From contig NZ_CP041198.1 in assembly GCF_006517815.1 (NCBI RefSeq), forward strand, positions 62,001-126,000: a DNA stretch of 64,000 nucleotides, in the 5' to 3' direction. Made by a program: the position numbers and the translations under genes. This stretch comes from Pseudarthrobacter sp. NIBRBAC000502770. GTDB taxonomy: Bacteria > Actinomycetota > Actinomycetes > Actinomycetales > Micrococcaceae. A model generated the notes under the pieces. The model ran no database searches. It was not told the origin of the DNA and was given only the letters and a program-made list of their open reading frames with translations. Positions 18,601 through 26,244 of the stretch are shown one piece after another (position 1 is the stretch's first letter; each line of letters begins with the position of its first letter).

Positions 18601-20707
18601 CGGACGCGGACAGCTCGCGGACAAACGCACCCAGGGCGCGGCCAAGGTCCACCGGCCGGCCCAGCGAATCACCCTTCCAGAAAGGCAGCTTTCCGGGCTG
18701 CCCGAACGCGGGGGAGACCAGGACGCGGTCGTGGGTGATGTCCTCGATCTTCCAGCTGGTGGCGCCCAGGGCAAAGACGTCGCCCACCCGGGACTCGTAG
18801 ACCATTTCCTCGTCAAGCTCGCCTACGCGGCGGCCACCCTTGGGCGCGCGCGCCGGTTTGCCGTCCTCGGCGGGGGAGGCAGAGCCTTCCTGTTCAGTGC
18901 CGATGATGTAGACGCCGAACAGCCCGCGGTCCGGGATGGTGCCGCCGGACGTCACGGCCAGGCGCTGGGCTCCCGGCCGGCCCTCGATGGTACCGGCGTT
19001 GCGGTCCCAGATGATCCTGGGCCGGAGCTCGGCGAATTCGTCGGAGGGATACCGCCCGGCCAGCAGATCCAGGGTGGCTTCGAACGCGGATCGTGGGAGG
19101 GACGCAAAAGGCGCGGAGCGCCGCACGGTGCTGAACCATTCCTCCACGTCAATGCTGCCCAGTGCCGTGGCGGCCACGGTCTGCTGGGCCAGGATGTCCA
19201 ACGGGTTGGCAGGGATGCTGAGCCGCTCGATCCTGCCGTCCAGCATGCGCTCCACCGTGATGGCGGTGTGGACCAGGTCAGCGCGGTGCTTGGGGAAGAG
19301 GACGCCCTGGGAGATCTCGCCCACCTGGTGCCCGGCGCGGCCCACCCGCTGCAGGCCGCTGGCCACCGAGGGTGGCGATTCAACCTGTACGACCAGGTCC
19401 ACGGCACCCATGTCGATGCCCAGTTCCAGGGATGATGTTGCCACCACGCACCGAAGCCGGCCGGACTTGAGGTCGTCCTCGATAAGAGCGCGCTGGTCCT
19501 TCGATACGGAACCGTGGTGGGCGCGCGCCAGGACCGGATCTGCCCCGGCGGAGCTTCCGGCCTGGGCCATCATGTGCGCCGGGGTGGCGGTTGACACGGG
19601 AATGCCCGACGCCGGTTCCCCCGCGGTGCCGGGCGGAGCCGCCTGCCCTTCCGGACCGGGCCCGTCCCAGCCGCCGCCGACGGCAACCAGTTGGCGTTCG
19701 GCGTAGATCTCGTTGAGCCTGGCCGTGAGACGCTCCGCGAGGCGCCGGGAATTGGCGAAGACGATGGTGGACTGGTTGGCCAGCACCAGGTCCACGATCT
19801 TTTCCTCCACGTGCGGCCAGATGGACGCCTGCGGCTGCAGCCCCGATGCCGGGCCGGAATCGAACGCCCCGGCCGCGCCCTGCAGGTCTGACATGTCCTC
19901 CACCGGCACGGAAACCGTCAGGTCCCAGTTCTTCCGGGCCGGCGGAGCGACAATTTCCACCGGTGCCGAGCCCGCAAGGAACTGCGCCACGAGTTCCCGG
20001 GGTTCCACCGTGGCAGAAAGCCCGATGCGCTGTGCGGGTTTGGGCAGCAGCGCGTCCAGCCGTTCCAGTGATACGGCAAGGTGCGCTCCCCGCTTGGTGC
20101 CCGCCACGGCGTGGACCTCGTCAAGGATGATGGTGTCCACCTCGGTGAGCGTCTCCCGGGCCTTTGACGTGAGCATGAGGAACAGCGATTCGGGGGTGGT
20201 GATGAGGATGTCCGGCGGGTTGCTCAGGAGCCCGCGGCGCTCAGCTGCGGGCGTATCCCCGGACCGGACCCCCACGGTGATCAGCGGCGCGGGTAGCCCA
20301 AGCCGCTTTGCGGTCTGGGTAATGCCGATCAGCGGGGAGCGCAGGTTCCGCTCCACGTCCACGCCCAACGCCTTCAGCGGCGATATGTAGAGGACGCGGG
20401 TCTTGCGCTTGGGTGCCCGCGCGCGTTTGCCTTTGGCCGGCGGCTCCTCCGCGGCAGGCCCAGGGGCGTGCGAGACCAGGAGCCGGTCCAAGGCCCAGAG
20501 GAAGGCGGCGAGCGTTTTTCCGGAGCCGGTGGGGGCCACCACCAGGGCATGCGAGCCGGAGGAAATGGCGTTCCAGGCGCCGGCCTGCGCCGGAGTCGGC
20601 TCCGAAAATGCGCCCAGGAACCAATCCCGGGTGGGCCGGCTGAACTGGCCCATGGGCGCAGCCGTACCGGAGGCACCGCCGCCGGCAGGACACTGTTCCT
20701 GGTTCAT
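15662..20707 (-). CDS. lhr: ATP-dependent helicase Lhr
   Basis: A 1681-residue superfamily 2 helicase, slightly longer than typical Lhr proteins. APTGSGKT at residues 58-65 is the Walker A motif. Further on are LDEVHAVAGTKRGAHLA (DEVH box), GLSATVEP (motif III), and TSSLELGIDMGAVDLVVQ plus QRVGRAGHQ (motifs V and VI). The helicase core is followed by a winged helix and the long Lhr C-terminal region rich in Ala, Glu and Arg. Lhr is an ssDNA-stimulated 3'-to-5' translocase linked to DNA repair. A low-complexity insert (GPGPEGQAAPPGTAGEPASG) lies between the two RecA-like domains. The ATG at 20707 is chosen because upstream sequence is antisense to the FAD-Rieske gene. The gene overlaps nei2 by 8 bases, forming a repair operon. 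Confidence 0.96.
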   Translation of the reverse strand: MNQEQCPAGGGASGTAAPMGQFSRPTRDWFLGAFSEPTPAQAGAWNAISSGSHALVVAPTGSGKTLAAFLWALDRLLVSHAPGPAAEEPPAKGKRARAPKRKTRVLYISPLKALGVDVERNLRSPLIGITQTAKRLGLPAPLITVGVRSGDTPAAERRGLLSNPPDILITTPESLFLMLTSKARETLTEVDTIILDEVHAVAGTKRGAHLAVSLERLDALLPKPAQRIGLSATVEPRELVAQFLAGSAPVEIVAPPARKNWDLTVSVPVEDMSDLQGAAGAFDSGPASGLQPQASIWPHVEEKIVDLVLANQSTIVFANSRRLAERLTARLNEIYAERQLVAVGGGWDGPGPEGQAAPPGTAGEPASGIPVSTATPAHMMAQAGSSAGADPVLARAHHGSVSKDQRALIEDDLKSGRLRCVVATSSLELGIDMGAVDLVVQVESPPSVASGLQRVGRAGHQVGEISQGVLFPKHRADLVHTAITVERMLDGRIERLSIPANPLDILAQQTVAATALGSIDVEEWFSTVRRSAPFASLPRSAFEATLDLLAGRYPSDEFAELRPRIIWDRNAGTIEGRPGAQRLAVTSGGTIPDRGLFGVYIIGTEQEGSASPAEDGKPARAPKGGRRVGELDEEMVYESRVGDVFALGATSWKIEDITHDRVLVSPAFGQPGKLPFWKGDSLGRPVDLGRALGAFVRELSASDAGPATERCKASGLDDFAANNLIQYLTEQKQATEVVPSDTTLVVERFHDELGDWRVILHSPFGMPVHAPWALAVGQRLHQRYGLDGSAMAADDGIVLRVPMMEDEPPGAELFLFDPEELEQIVTAEVGGSALFASRFRECAARALLLPRQTPGKRQPLWQQRQRSAQLLDVARKYPTFPIVLETVRECLQDVYDLPALKDIAASVERRELRILQTTTQQPSPFAKSLLFGYVAQFLYEGDSPLAERRAAALALDSTLLNELLGRVELRELLDAKVIDATERELQRLAPDRRARGMEGVADLLRLLGPLDPEEAALRLEPAETPVVEANEPAAHESAGPVGEPVEAARAETPSATAADANAHLLALQRANRAIKVNIGGVERFAAVEDAARLRDAIGVPLPMGVPLAFIEPVADPLGDLVSRYARTHGPFTAAEAAARLGLGVAVVGTALKRLAADGRVVEGEFRPHVTPPAREEADAAPQIDGAAPPPANAPGADVPHTITSEWCDAEVLRKLRRRSLAALRAEVEPVDAAAYGRFLPAWQHVRTPGGGRGQPSLRGLDGIITAIDQLSGVPVPASAWEPLVLSTRVSNYQPAMLDELMAAGEVLWSGAGALPGNDGWISLHLADSVELTLNPSPEFEPGDAGQRLLDHLRNNGGGYFFRQLSEVAGGMDAVLSDQEVVAALWDLAWAGRITGDTFAPVRALIAGGHTAHRQVARAPRARAPRLSRLGRSHGTGLMGSPGLSGGRYGSPGAATPPTAAGRWSALPEPELDATIHARATAELLLDRYGVVTRGSVMAEQILGGFGLMYKVLARLEEVGRCRRGYFIEHLGAAQFAVPATVDRLRSYSEDTGLAKAEPVALALAATDPANPYGAALPWPAPQDDAGTGHRPGRKAGALVVLVDGALVLYVERGGKTLLAFSDDDAVLAAAGAALVGVVTRGAVDKLIMEKVNGHGILDTPVAAALSAAGAYSTPKGLRIRA

Positions 20708-20741
20708 GCCTCCATCATGCCCCACGGCACCGACACCCAAC

Positions 20742-22337
20742 TCACGCAGGCCCGGCCTGGGGCAGGTCCTTGGTGGCAGGGCCCTCAAGCAGCTTGCCTT
20801 CGTTGGTGAAGCGCGAGCCGTGCAGGGGACAGTCCCACGTCTGTTCGTTGTCGTTCCAATGCAAAATGCCGCCCAAATGGGTGCAGACCGCGGACAACCT
20901 GCAGGTGTTTCCGCCAACGGTGGATACTGCCACCGGCCGGTGGCCGTCGCGGTAAACGCTGCCATGGCCTTCGGCCGGGGCTGTGGCAGCCGCGTGTTCG
21001 CCAGGGACGGGTGCCGGGGCCGCAGCGACAGGAGTAGTGCCCGCGCCCGGAGCAGGAGGCCGGTCCTTGCCACGTTTGAACCCGTCAAACCTCCGGCCCT
21101 CCGCCGCCAGCTTCCCCCAGTCCGAGGCCAGCCTGGCCGCCACCCCGGCGTTCAGCGTGACGGCGGAAAACGCGCCGGCTGGTGCCGTGATGCGGTGGTG
21201 GATGGTGTCAGCCCAGGGCATCTTTCCGCCGAGGATGTCCGCCGAGATCCCCAGGGCGGCGGCCACCGCGTTGGTCATTCCCCATTTGTTGTAACCGGTG
21301 CCAAAGTAGATCCGGCCCTTACCCCGGGGAAGCTTGCCAAAGAATGGCATGAGGTTGGTGGGGTGGTAGTCCTGCGCGGACCACATGTGGGTGGCAACAG
21401 CACCGGGATAGTGCTTGTCCGCCCAGGACAGCAGGCCGGCCAGGTGCGCCTTCTCGGAATCGGTCCTGCCCACGTGGTGCCCGTGCCCGCCCACCAGCAG
21501 CAGGTTCCGCCCGTCCACCTCATAGTCCCGCAGCGAATGGGTGGGTTCTTCGACGGAGATGTACATTCCCGGCGGAGGTGCTTGCTCCTCCTGGAGTTCA
21601 AGCGCGGCCGCGTAGGAACGGGCGGGCTTCAGCTTGGCGAAGTACAGGCCGCGGTCCAGGACCGGGATGCCGGTGGCCAGCACTACTTTGTCCGCCCTGA
21701 CGCTGCCCCGGTTGGTCCGGACAATGGAGGGCGCGTCACCGGTCACGTCGCGAAGCCGGACTCCGCCCACGATGCGGCCGCCCCGGCTCCGGATGTCCGC
21801 CACCAGGGCATCGAGGACATCCATCGGGTTGATCTGGGCCTGGCCGCGCAGGCGCACGGCGCCGTGGACGGGAAACGGAAGGCCGGCGTCGCGAACATAG
21901 TCCATGTCCAGCCCGGCAGTGCCGGCGGCGCTGAGCTCTTCCCTCAGTTTCTCAGTGCCTTGGGCCGACGCAGCGTATGTGTAGGCGGTGCGGCGCTGGA
22001 AGGGCACGTTTTGTTCCTCGAGGTAGCGCAACAGCCACGCCTGTCCCTCCCGGTTCCCGTCCACGTATGCCTGCACCTGTTTCCGCGAATACTGGCGGGC
22101 GAGCCGGGACAGGAACGTGCCCTGCAGCAGGGAGACCTTGGCGGTGGAATTGCCGGTGGTGACGGCTCCCGGGTGGCGGGCCTCGAGTACCAGCACGCTT
22201 TGCCCGGACCGGGCCAGCAGCAGGGCGGTGACCAATCCGGTGAGCCCTGCACCCGCCACCACCGTGTCGTACCTGGAATGCGGTTCGAACGGATCTGCGG
22301 CGAAGGGAGCCCTGCGGTCCAGCCAAATCGACGTCAT
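20742..22337 (-). CDS. FAD-dependent oxidoreductase with C-terminal Rieske [2Fe-2S] domain
   Basis: A 531-residue two-domain protein. Residues about 20-410 form a DAO/glycine-oxidase-like flavoprotein (VVAGAGLTGLVTALLLARSG near the N-terminus; FGTGYNKWGMTNAVAAALG near residue 320). After a Pro/Ala-rich linker (about 420-450) comes a Rieske domain with CTHLGG and CPLHGS, the two Cys-His pairs that bind the cluster. This DAO-Rieske arrangement is widespread in bacteria but its substrate is not established. The start at 22337 is used instead of an ATG at 22403, which lacks a ribosome-binding site. A palindrome lies about 90 bases upstream. The gene ends 34 bases before the lhr start on the same strand, so limited read-through is possible. 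Confidence 0.92.
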   Translation of the reverse strand: MTSIWLDRRAPFAADPFEPHSRYDTVVAGAGLTGLVTALLLARSGQSVLVLEARHPGAVTTGNSTAKVSLLQGTFLSRLARQYSRKQVQAYVDGNREGQAWLLRYLEEQNVPFQRRTAYTYAASAQGTEKLREELSAAGTAGLDMDYVRDAGLPFPVHGAVRLRGQAQINPMDVLDALVADIRSRGGRIVGGVRLRDVTGDAPSIVRTNRGSVRADKVVLATGIPVLDRGLYFAKLKPARSYAAALELQEEQAPPPGMYISVEEPTHSLRDYEVDGRNLLLVGGHGHHVGRTDSEKAHLAGLLSWADKHYPGAVATHMWSAQDYHPTNLMPFFGKLPRGKGRIYFGTGYNKWGMTNAVAAALGISADILGGKMPWADTIHHRITAPAGAFSAVTLNAGVAARLASDWGKLAAEGRRFDGFKRGKDRPPAPGAGTTPVAAAPAPVPGEHAAATAPAEGHGSVYRDGHRPVAVSTVGGNTCRLSAVCTHLGGILHWNDNEQTWDCPLHGSRFTNEGKLLEGPATKDLPQAGPA

Positions 22338-22426
22338 GCCAGTCCAACCTGCCTTCGGTCCACAACCCTCACAAGCCCGATTTGCGATGGGTCCGTCATG
22401 CACCCCTGCTACTCGCGGCCTATTTG

Positions 22427-22440
22427 ATAAGTGTACTTAT
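22427..22440. promoter_or_regulatory. Candidate operator upstream of the FAD-Rieske gene
   Basis: Perfect dyad ATAAGT-N2-ACTTAT in an AT-rich patch, about 90 bases before the start codon of the FAD-Rieske gene and the only symmetric site in that intergenic region. The short spacing fits a MerR-, PadR- or MarR-type dimer. No such regulator is encoded next to it. Confidence 0.4.
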
Positions 22441-22483
22441 GAAATCGGGTTTTTGGTCCGACGGCGGTCCAACATAAACGTCA

Positions 22484-22513
22484 GGGTGCCCCGGCTTGTC
22501 GGCCGGGGCACCC
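22484..22513. terminator. Hairpin terminator after the DUF4232 lipoprotein gene
   Basis: Perfect 12-base stem GGGTGCCCCGGC / GCCGGGGCACCC around a 6-base loop, 43 bases beyond the stop of the DUF4232 gene on the minus strand. There is no clear U-run on that strand. Confidence 0.7.
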
Positions 22514-22555
22514 TTATGTCATTCGGGGGCTTCCGCGGGGCGTGAAGCCAAGCGG

Positions 22556-23212
22556 TCAGGCGGGCTGGAATGCTCCGATACTCAGCAGGGTGATGTCCGC
22601 GTTGCTGCAGGCCGTGGTGGGCTCCGGGATGAACAGGGAGTCGGTGTCCTCCGGCGGATAGATCCTGTACCCGGCGGCGTCGACGGCTGCGCAGCCCTGG
22701 TAGTTGCGGGCCTGTGTGTACCGGAGGACTGCGGTGCCGGTCTGCCCGGGGGCCAGGAGGACGTCAACGACGCCGGCGGAGTCGTCCCGGGCCGCAGGTG
22801 AACCGATGGGGGCGCCGGTGGCTTCCGCCACGAGGGAGACGCCGGGGTAGCCGCGAAGGATGCAGGGGTCGGAGCCCTTGTTGGTGAGGTTGAGCTTCAT
22901 GTAGACACTGCCGGCGGCGCCGCCGCCGGATGCGTCGGTCGCGGCGGTAAGTCCGGCCGCCTTGCATAGCCCGGGCCCGCCGGCAGCGGATGTGGCTGGG
23001 ACGGGTGAAGCGGGCGTCGACGTTGCCGGTGCCGGGGACGACGGAGGCGGCGTGGACGCCGATGCCGTGGGGGACTGGCTGGCCTGCCCGGTGGCGGGCG
23101 TAGTCGTCGTCTGGGACTGTGGCTGGCTTGGCCCGCATGCGGTGAGCAGCAGCGCCGCAGCCGCGGCCGCCGTCGTCAAGGCAAACCCCTGGGAAATTTT
23201 CTGAGACCTCAT
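22556..23212 (-). CDS. DUF4232 domain lipoprotein
   Basis: A 218-residue exported protein. A charged N-terminus (MRSQK) precedes a hydrophobic helix ending in the lipobox LLTACG at about residues 22-27, so the Cys becomes the lipid anchor. A low-complexity Ser/Thr/Pro linker follows (about 28-80), typical of a cell-wall-spanning stalk. The DUF4232 beta-sandwich then runs to the end (YMKLNLTNKGSDPCILRGYPGVSLV). Two Cys pairs in the domain could form disulfides. The function of DUF4232 is unknown. AAGGTGG precedes the ATG at 23212, which decides the start over an upstream in-frame ATG. Confidence 0.88.
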   Translation of the reverse strand: MRSQKISQGFALTTAAAAAALLLTACGPSQPQSQTTTTPATGQASQSPTASASTPPPSSPAPATSTPASPVPATSAAGGPGLCKAAGLTAATDASGGGAAGSVYMKLNLTNKGSDPCILRGYPGVSLVAEATGAPIGSPAARDDSAGVVDVLLAPGQTGTAVLRYTQARNYQGCAAVDAAGYRIYPPEDTDSLFIPEPTTACSNADITLLSIGAFQPA

Positions 23213-23449
23213 GGCACCACCTTCGCGGTAGCCGTTGCCCACGTCAACGATGCCGCATGCGGTAGCGGCAATTTGATGCCCGGATCGTGATGATCCGGGC
23301 ACCAAATGCGCCCCTCTTGCCCGCCGCCTGCGACGTGGGTGCCGGCGGCGGGGGCGACGGTGCCTGCCGCCAAAGTGCCGGGCCCTGTGACGGTGTGGAG
23401 GGCGGCGCTAGACTGCCAGCGTACGTATTGGCGATCGAAGGAGAAGTTC

Positions 23450-23797
23450 ATGGACTACACCGGAAGCCAGTCGGAGAAGGTCATCCAGGCCGGTGAACTG
23501 GGCCGCAGCCACATAGGGCAGACCATCAGCTTCCAGCCGAACGAGTTCACGGTGGTCTTCGGAAAGCTCGCAGGCATCGCTCGGACCGAGGCCATGGTCT
23601 ACCTTTCCCTGGCGGGAGTAGGAAACGGCACGCACCTGAAGGATGAATACGACCTGCCCGTCACGCATGAGGTCTACGTGCCGGTGGATGTCATTTCCAA
23701 CGCGGAATCGACCATCAAGGACCTGTTCGGGAAGGTCCAGGAGAACCTGCGGGGCGGCGGCCATAAGGGCGGCGAGGACCGGACTGACAGGCTCTAG
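23450..23797 (+). CDS. Conserved hypothetical protein, small and soluble
   Basis: A 115-residue acidic protein preceded by a strong GAAGGAG. It has an N-terminal helix-strand segment, two beta strands containing FQPNEFTVVFGKLAGIARTEAMVYLSLAGVG, and a charged C-terminal helix with a Gly/His-rich tail. No family is recognised. Good codon use, a strong ribosome-binding site and a strong terminator directly downstream argue that it is an expressed single gene. Confidence 0.8.
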   Translation: MDYTGSQSEKVIQAGELGRSHIGQTISFQPNEFTVVFGKLAGIARTEAMVYLSLAGVGNGTHLKDEYDLPVTHEVYVPVDVISNAESTIKDLFGKVQENLRGGGHKGGEDRTDRL

Positions 23798-23805
23798 CCG
23801 CAACT

Positions 23806-23849
23806 GAACAGGGGAAGGCCGGCACGAACGTGCCGGCCTTCCCCTGTTC
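23806..23849. terminator. Strong bidirectional hairpin terminator
   Basis: Perfect 20-base stem (23806-23825 with 23830-23849; left arm GAACAGGGGAAGGCCGGCAC) with the 4-base loop GAAC. It lies 8 bases after the upstream stop and 24 bases before the stop of the convergent reductase gene, so it can serve both. Confidence 0.85.
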
Positions 23850-23873
23850 CTGTCGTGGTGGGTGCTGCGCCGG

Positions 23874-24518
23874 CTACGCCGCGGGAACGAAACTCAGGGC
23901 CGAGTTCCACTGGAACTGGGGCAGCTGCTCATTGGCTGAGAGCAGGATGTTCAGGAAACCGGTCTGTTCCAGCTGCCGTGCGCGGCGGAGTGGCCCCACC
24001 ACAATGGGGGTCAGGTCGGCGGCGGAAGCGAAAGCGGCGACGGCGGCGACTGCTGCCTCATCATCTCCGGCCACCAGGACGTCCAACTTCTGGCCGGCAA
24101 CTTGGCCCTCGCCCAGGGTGGCGGCAAAAGTGGTGTTGAAAGCCTTCACAACTTTCGCTCCGGTGGCCTTCTGCAGTTCCTCGGCGGCGGAGCTGCCGGC
24201 CGGAACGGAGAGGCCTTCAAAGGTGGAGAAGTCCACGGGGTTGGTGATGTCGACGTAGACCTTGCCGTCGAGACTGTCGCCGTAGCGGGCCACGATGTCC
24301 TTGGCGGCGTCGAAGTACACGGCCGGGATGACGATGGAACCGGTGACGGCGTCGCCCAGCACGCCGGTGCTTACCTGGCCGGTGAATTCCGCGGCCAAGG
24401 CGTCGGCCTTGGCCTTGTCCCCGTGGGCCAGGATCTGGACACTGTTGCCTCCGGCGATGGCGCGGGCTGCAAGTCCGCGGGCCATATTGCCGGTGCCGAT
24501 GATGGTGATGTCAGTCAT
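23874..24518 (-). CDS. NADP-binding oxidoreductase, F420-dependent NADP reductase-like
   Basis: A 214-residue Rossmann protein. ITIIGTGNMARGLAARAIAGG at residues 4-24 is the NADP-binding loop. VYVDITNPVDF near residue 95, VVKAFNTTFAATL near 130 and the C-terminal GPLRRARQLEQTGFLNI match the group annotated as NADPH-dependent F420 reductase or FNO-like. The true acceptor, F420 or another oxidant, is not decided by sequence. ATG 24518 gives the normal family N-terminus with GAAAGAAG upstream; the frame also runs to 24596 inside a palindrome, which is rejected. The palindrome resembles the one before the flavin-dependent oxidoreductase gene at 38.7 kb. Confidence 0.87.
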   Translation of the reverse strand: MTDITIIGTGNMARGLAARAIAGGNSVQILAHGDKAKADALAAEFTGQVSTGVLGDAVTGSIVIPAVYFDAAKDIVARYGDSLDGKVYVDITNPVDFSTFEGLSVPAGSSAAEELQKATGAKVVKAFNTTFAATLGEGQVAGQKLDVLVAGDDEAAVAAVAAFASAADLTPIVVGPLRRARQLEQTGFLNILLSANEQLPQFQWNSALSFVPAA

Positions 24519-24584
24519 GATGTTCTTCTTTCCAAAGAGGCGGGATAGGAAATTCACTGCAGTCCTTCGTTGAAATGCCCTTAC

Positions 24585-24596
24585 TTGAAGCTTCAA
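24585..24596. promoter_or_regulatory. Candidate operator of the NADP-binding reductase
   Basis: Perfect 12-base palindrome TTGAAGCTTCAA, 66 bases before the start codon. Read on the minus strand the extended site is AGTTGAAGCTTCAA, which matches AGTTGAATGTTCAA in front of the flavin oxidoreductase at 38711-38724 except in the two central bases. Small perfect dyads of this kind are typical of MarR-family sites. Confidence 0.45.
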
Positions 24597-24658
24597 CTAG
24601 TGTCTCCGTGAATCTATTCCCGGCCAGGGAAACTGCTGTCCGCTTATCAGTACCGGAG

Positions 24659-25288
24659 TCAGGTGGCTGGGATCCGGAGGACTTCTGCCGCTGCCCGCAG
24701 GTAGGGGGCCGGGTCGGCGTCGGTTCCGGCGGCCCAATCCAGCCAGGCCTGGAAAGTGGCGGCGATGAAGGCGGCGCTCACATATCCCGCGGTTCCTTGC
24801 GGCACCCCGGCCGCCGAGAGGTAGGCCAGAGCCTCCCGGCGCTGCGCCCCCAGCGCCTCATGGCTGTGGCTGAGCAGTTCCGGGTGCTCTGCGATGAGCC
24901 GGAGGCGCGCCCGGGCCAGATCCGGATGAGGCAGTGCGGCCGCCCCGGCAGCCACCGCATCGGCGAGGACGCTGATCGGCGGCCCGGGCCGGGCAGGACT
25001 GCCGGCGGCAGTGGTTCCGGTGCCCAGGGCACGCAAGGATGCCTGGAGGGCCGGTTCCATGCCGCCCCACACCAGGTCCGCCTTGGTGGCGAAGTAGCGG
25101 TAAAGGCTCTTCCTCCCTATTCCCGCGGCCTGGGCGATGTCCGCCATGGAGGTCTTGCCGTATCCCTGGCGGGCAAACAGGTCCATTGCGATGCGTGCCA
25201 CGGAGTCGGCGTCGATGGTCGCCGGCCTGCCCGCCGCGCGCGTGGTTTCACCGTCCACTGCTGCGCCTCCATCCGTATCGCGTGCCAT
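24659..25288 (-). CDS. TetR family transcriptional regulator
   Basis: A 209-residue repressor. The N-terminal TetR domain has ATIDADSVARIAMDLFARQGYGKTSMADIAQAAGIGRKSLYRYFATKADLVW at about residues 24-75. The remaining alpha-helical part would bind the ligand. GGAAGGGA precedes the ATG at 25288. It is divergent from an SDR gene across 71 bases that contain a perfect dyad, so it very likely represses the SDR gene and itself. No further target is visible. Confidence 0.92.
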   Translation of the reverse strand: MARDTDGGAAVDGETTRAAGRPATIDADSVARIAMDLFARQGYGKTSMADIAQAAGIGRKSLYRYFATKADLVWGGMEPALQASLRALGTGTTAAGSPARPGPPISVLADAVAAGAAALPHPDLARARLRLIAEHPELLSHSHEALGAQRREALAYLSAAGVPQGTAGYVSAAFIAATFQAWLDWAAGTDADPAPYLRAAAEVLRIPAT

Positions 25289-25303
25289 TGCGTCCCTTCC
25301 ATA

Positions 25304-25320
25304 ATGACACCGCGTGTCAT
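25304..25320. promoter_or_regulatory. TetR operator between the divergent tetR and SDR genes
   Basis: Perfect inverted repeat ATGACAC-N3-GTGTCAT in an otherwise featureless 71-base divergent intergenic region, 16 bases before the TetR start codon and 40 bases before the SDR start codon. The size fits a TetR dimer. Confidence 0.55.
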
Positions 25321-25359
25321 AAAGTGTGGGCATCACGCTCCCACTCTGGAAGGACCATC

Positions 25360-26139
25360 ATGGCCACCGACGCATCTTGGCAGGAATCCGTCACCCCGGG
25401 CCGGTTCGCCGGCAAGACCGTCATTGTCACCGGGGCTGGCTCAGGCATCGGACAGGCCACGGCACTGCGCGTGGCGCGCGAAGGTGGACGGGTGGTGGCG
25501 GCCGACATCAGCCAGGAGCGGCTGGATGGGCTGGTGGCGCACAACGCCGACCTTGACCTGGTTCCGGTGGCGGGGGACATCTCGACGGAAGAAACAGTGG
25601 CTGCCGTCGTCGGGGCCGCCGGGGGCAAGGTAGACGCACTGGCCAACGTTGCCGGCATCATGGACAACTTCGCCCCGATCCACGACGTGGATGACGACAC
25701 CTGGGACCGGGTCTTCCGCATCAACGTCACTGCGTTGATGAGGCTGACACGCGCAGTGCTGCCGTTGATGCTGGAAGCCGGCACGGGCTCCGTGGTCAAC
25801 GTGGCCTCCGAAGCAGGGCTGCGGGGTTCGGCGGCCGGTGCCGCCTACACCGCGTCCAAGCATGCGGTGGTGGGCCTCACGAAAAATTCAGCCGTCATGT
25901 ACGGGCCAAAGGGGTTGCGCTTCAACGCGGTGGCCCCCGGCGCCACCATCACGAACATCGTGGCCAACTGGGGATCGCAGCTGGCTGTCGAACGCCTTGG
26001 CCCGCTGATGCAGGCCAACATACCGGCGCCGGCCACCGCCGCCCAGCTCGCCGCGTCCATCACCTTCCTGCTCAGCGATGACGGCACCAACATCAATGGC
26101 GCCGTCCTTGCTTCCGACGGCGGCTGGTCGGCACTGTAG
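25360..26139 (+). CDS. Short-chain dehydrogenase/reductase
   Basis: A 259-residue classical SDR with TGAGSGIG at about residues 24-31 for NAD(P) binding. It also has NVAGI in the middle, the catalytic Ser in NVASEAGLRG, and YTASKHAVVGLTKNSA carrying the catalytic Tyr and Lys. The C-terminal GAVLASDGGWSAL is typical of the family. GGAAGG before the ATG at 25360 fixes the start. Control by the divergent TetR and the solitary organisation suggest an inducible detoxification or catabolic reduction of a small carbonyl or alcohol. The substrate is not known. Confidence 0.92.
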   Translation: MATDASWQESVTPGRFAGKTVIVTGAGSGIGQATALRVAREGGRVVAADISQERLDGLVAHNADLDLVPVAGDISTEETVAAVVGAAGGKVDALANVAGIMDNFAPIHDVDDDTWDRVFRINVTALMRLTRAVLPLMLEAGTGSVVNVASEAGLRGSAAGAAYTASKHAVVGLTKNSAVMYGPKGLRFNAVAPGATITNIVANWGSQLAVERLGPLMQANIPAPATAAQLAASITFLLSDDGTNINGAVLASDGGWSAL

Positions 26140-26174
26140 CCGGCGGCGGCGCTGCTGACCGGCAGTTAAGGCAA

Positions 26175-26208
26175 GCGGGCGACGGCGGGAGGTCCCGCCG
26201 TCGCCCGC
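26175..26208. terminator. Bidirectional hairpin terminator
   Basis: Perfect 16-base arms (26175-26190 and 26193-26208; left arm GCGGGCGACGGCGGGA) with two loop bases, so effectively a 15-base stem with a 4-base loop. It lies between the convergent SDR and ThDP-enzyme genes and is bordered by AAGGCAA on one side and CACCTT on the other. Confidence 0.8.
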
Positions 26209-26244
26209 CTCACCTTGGGCCGTGGGCGCCAAAGCGCGCTGCAA

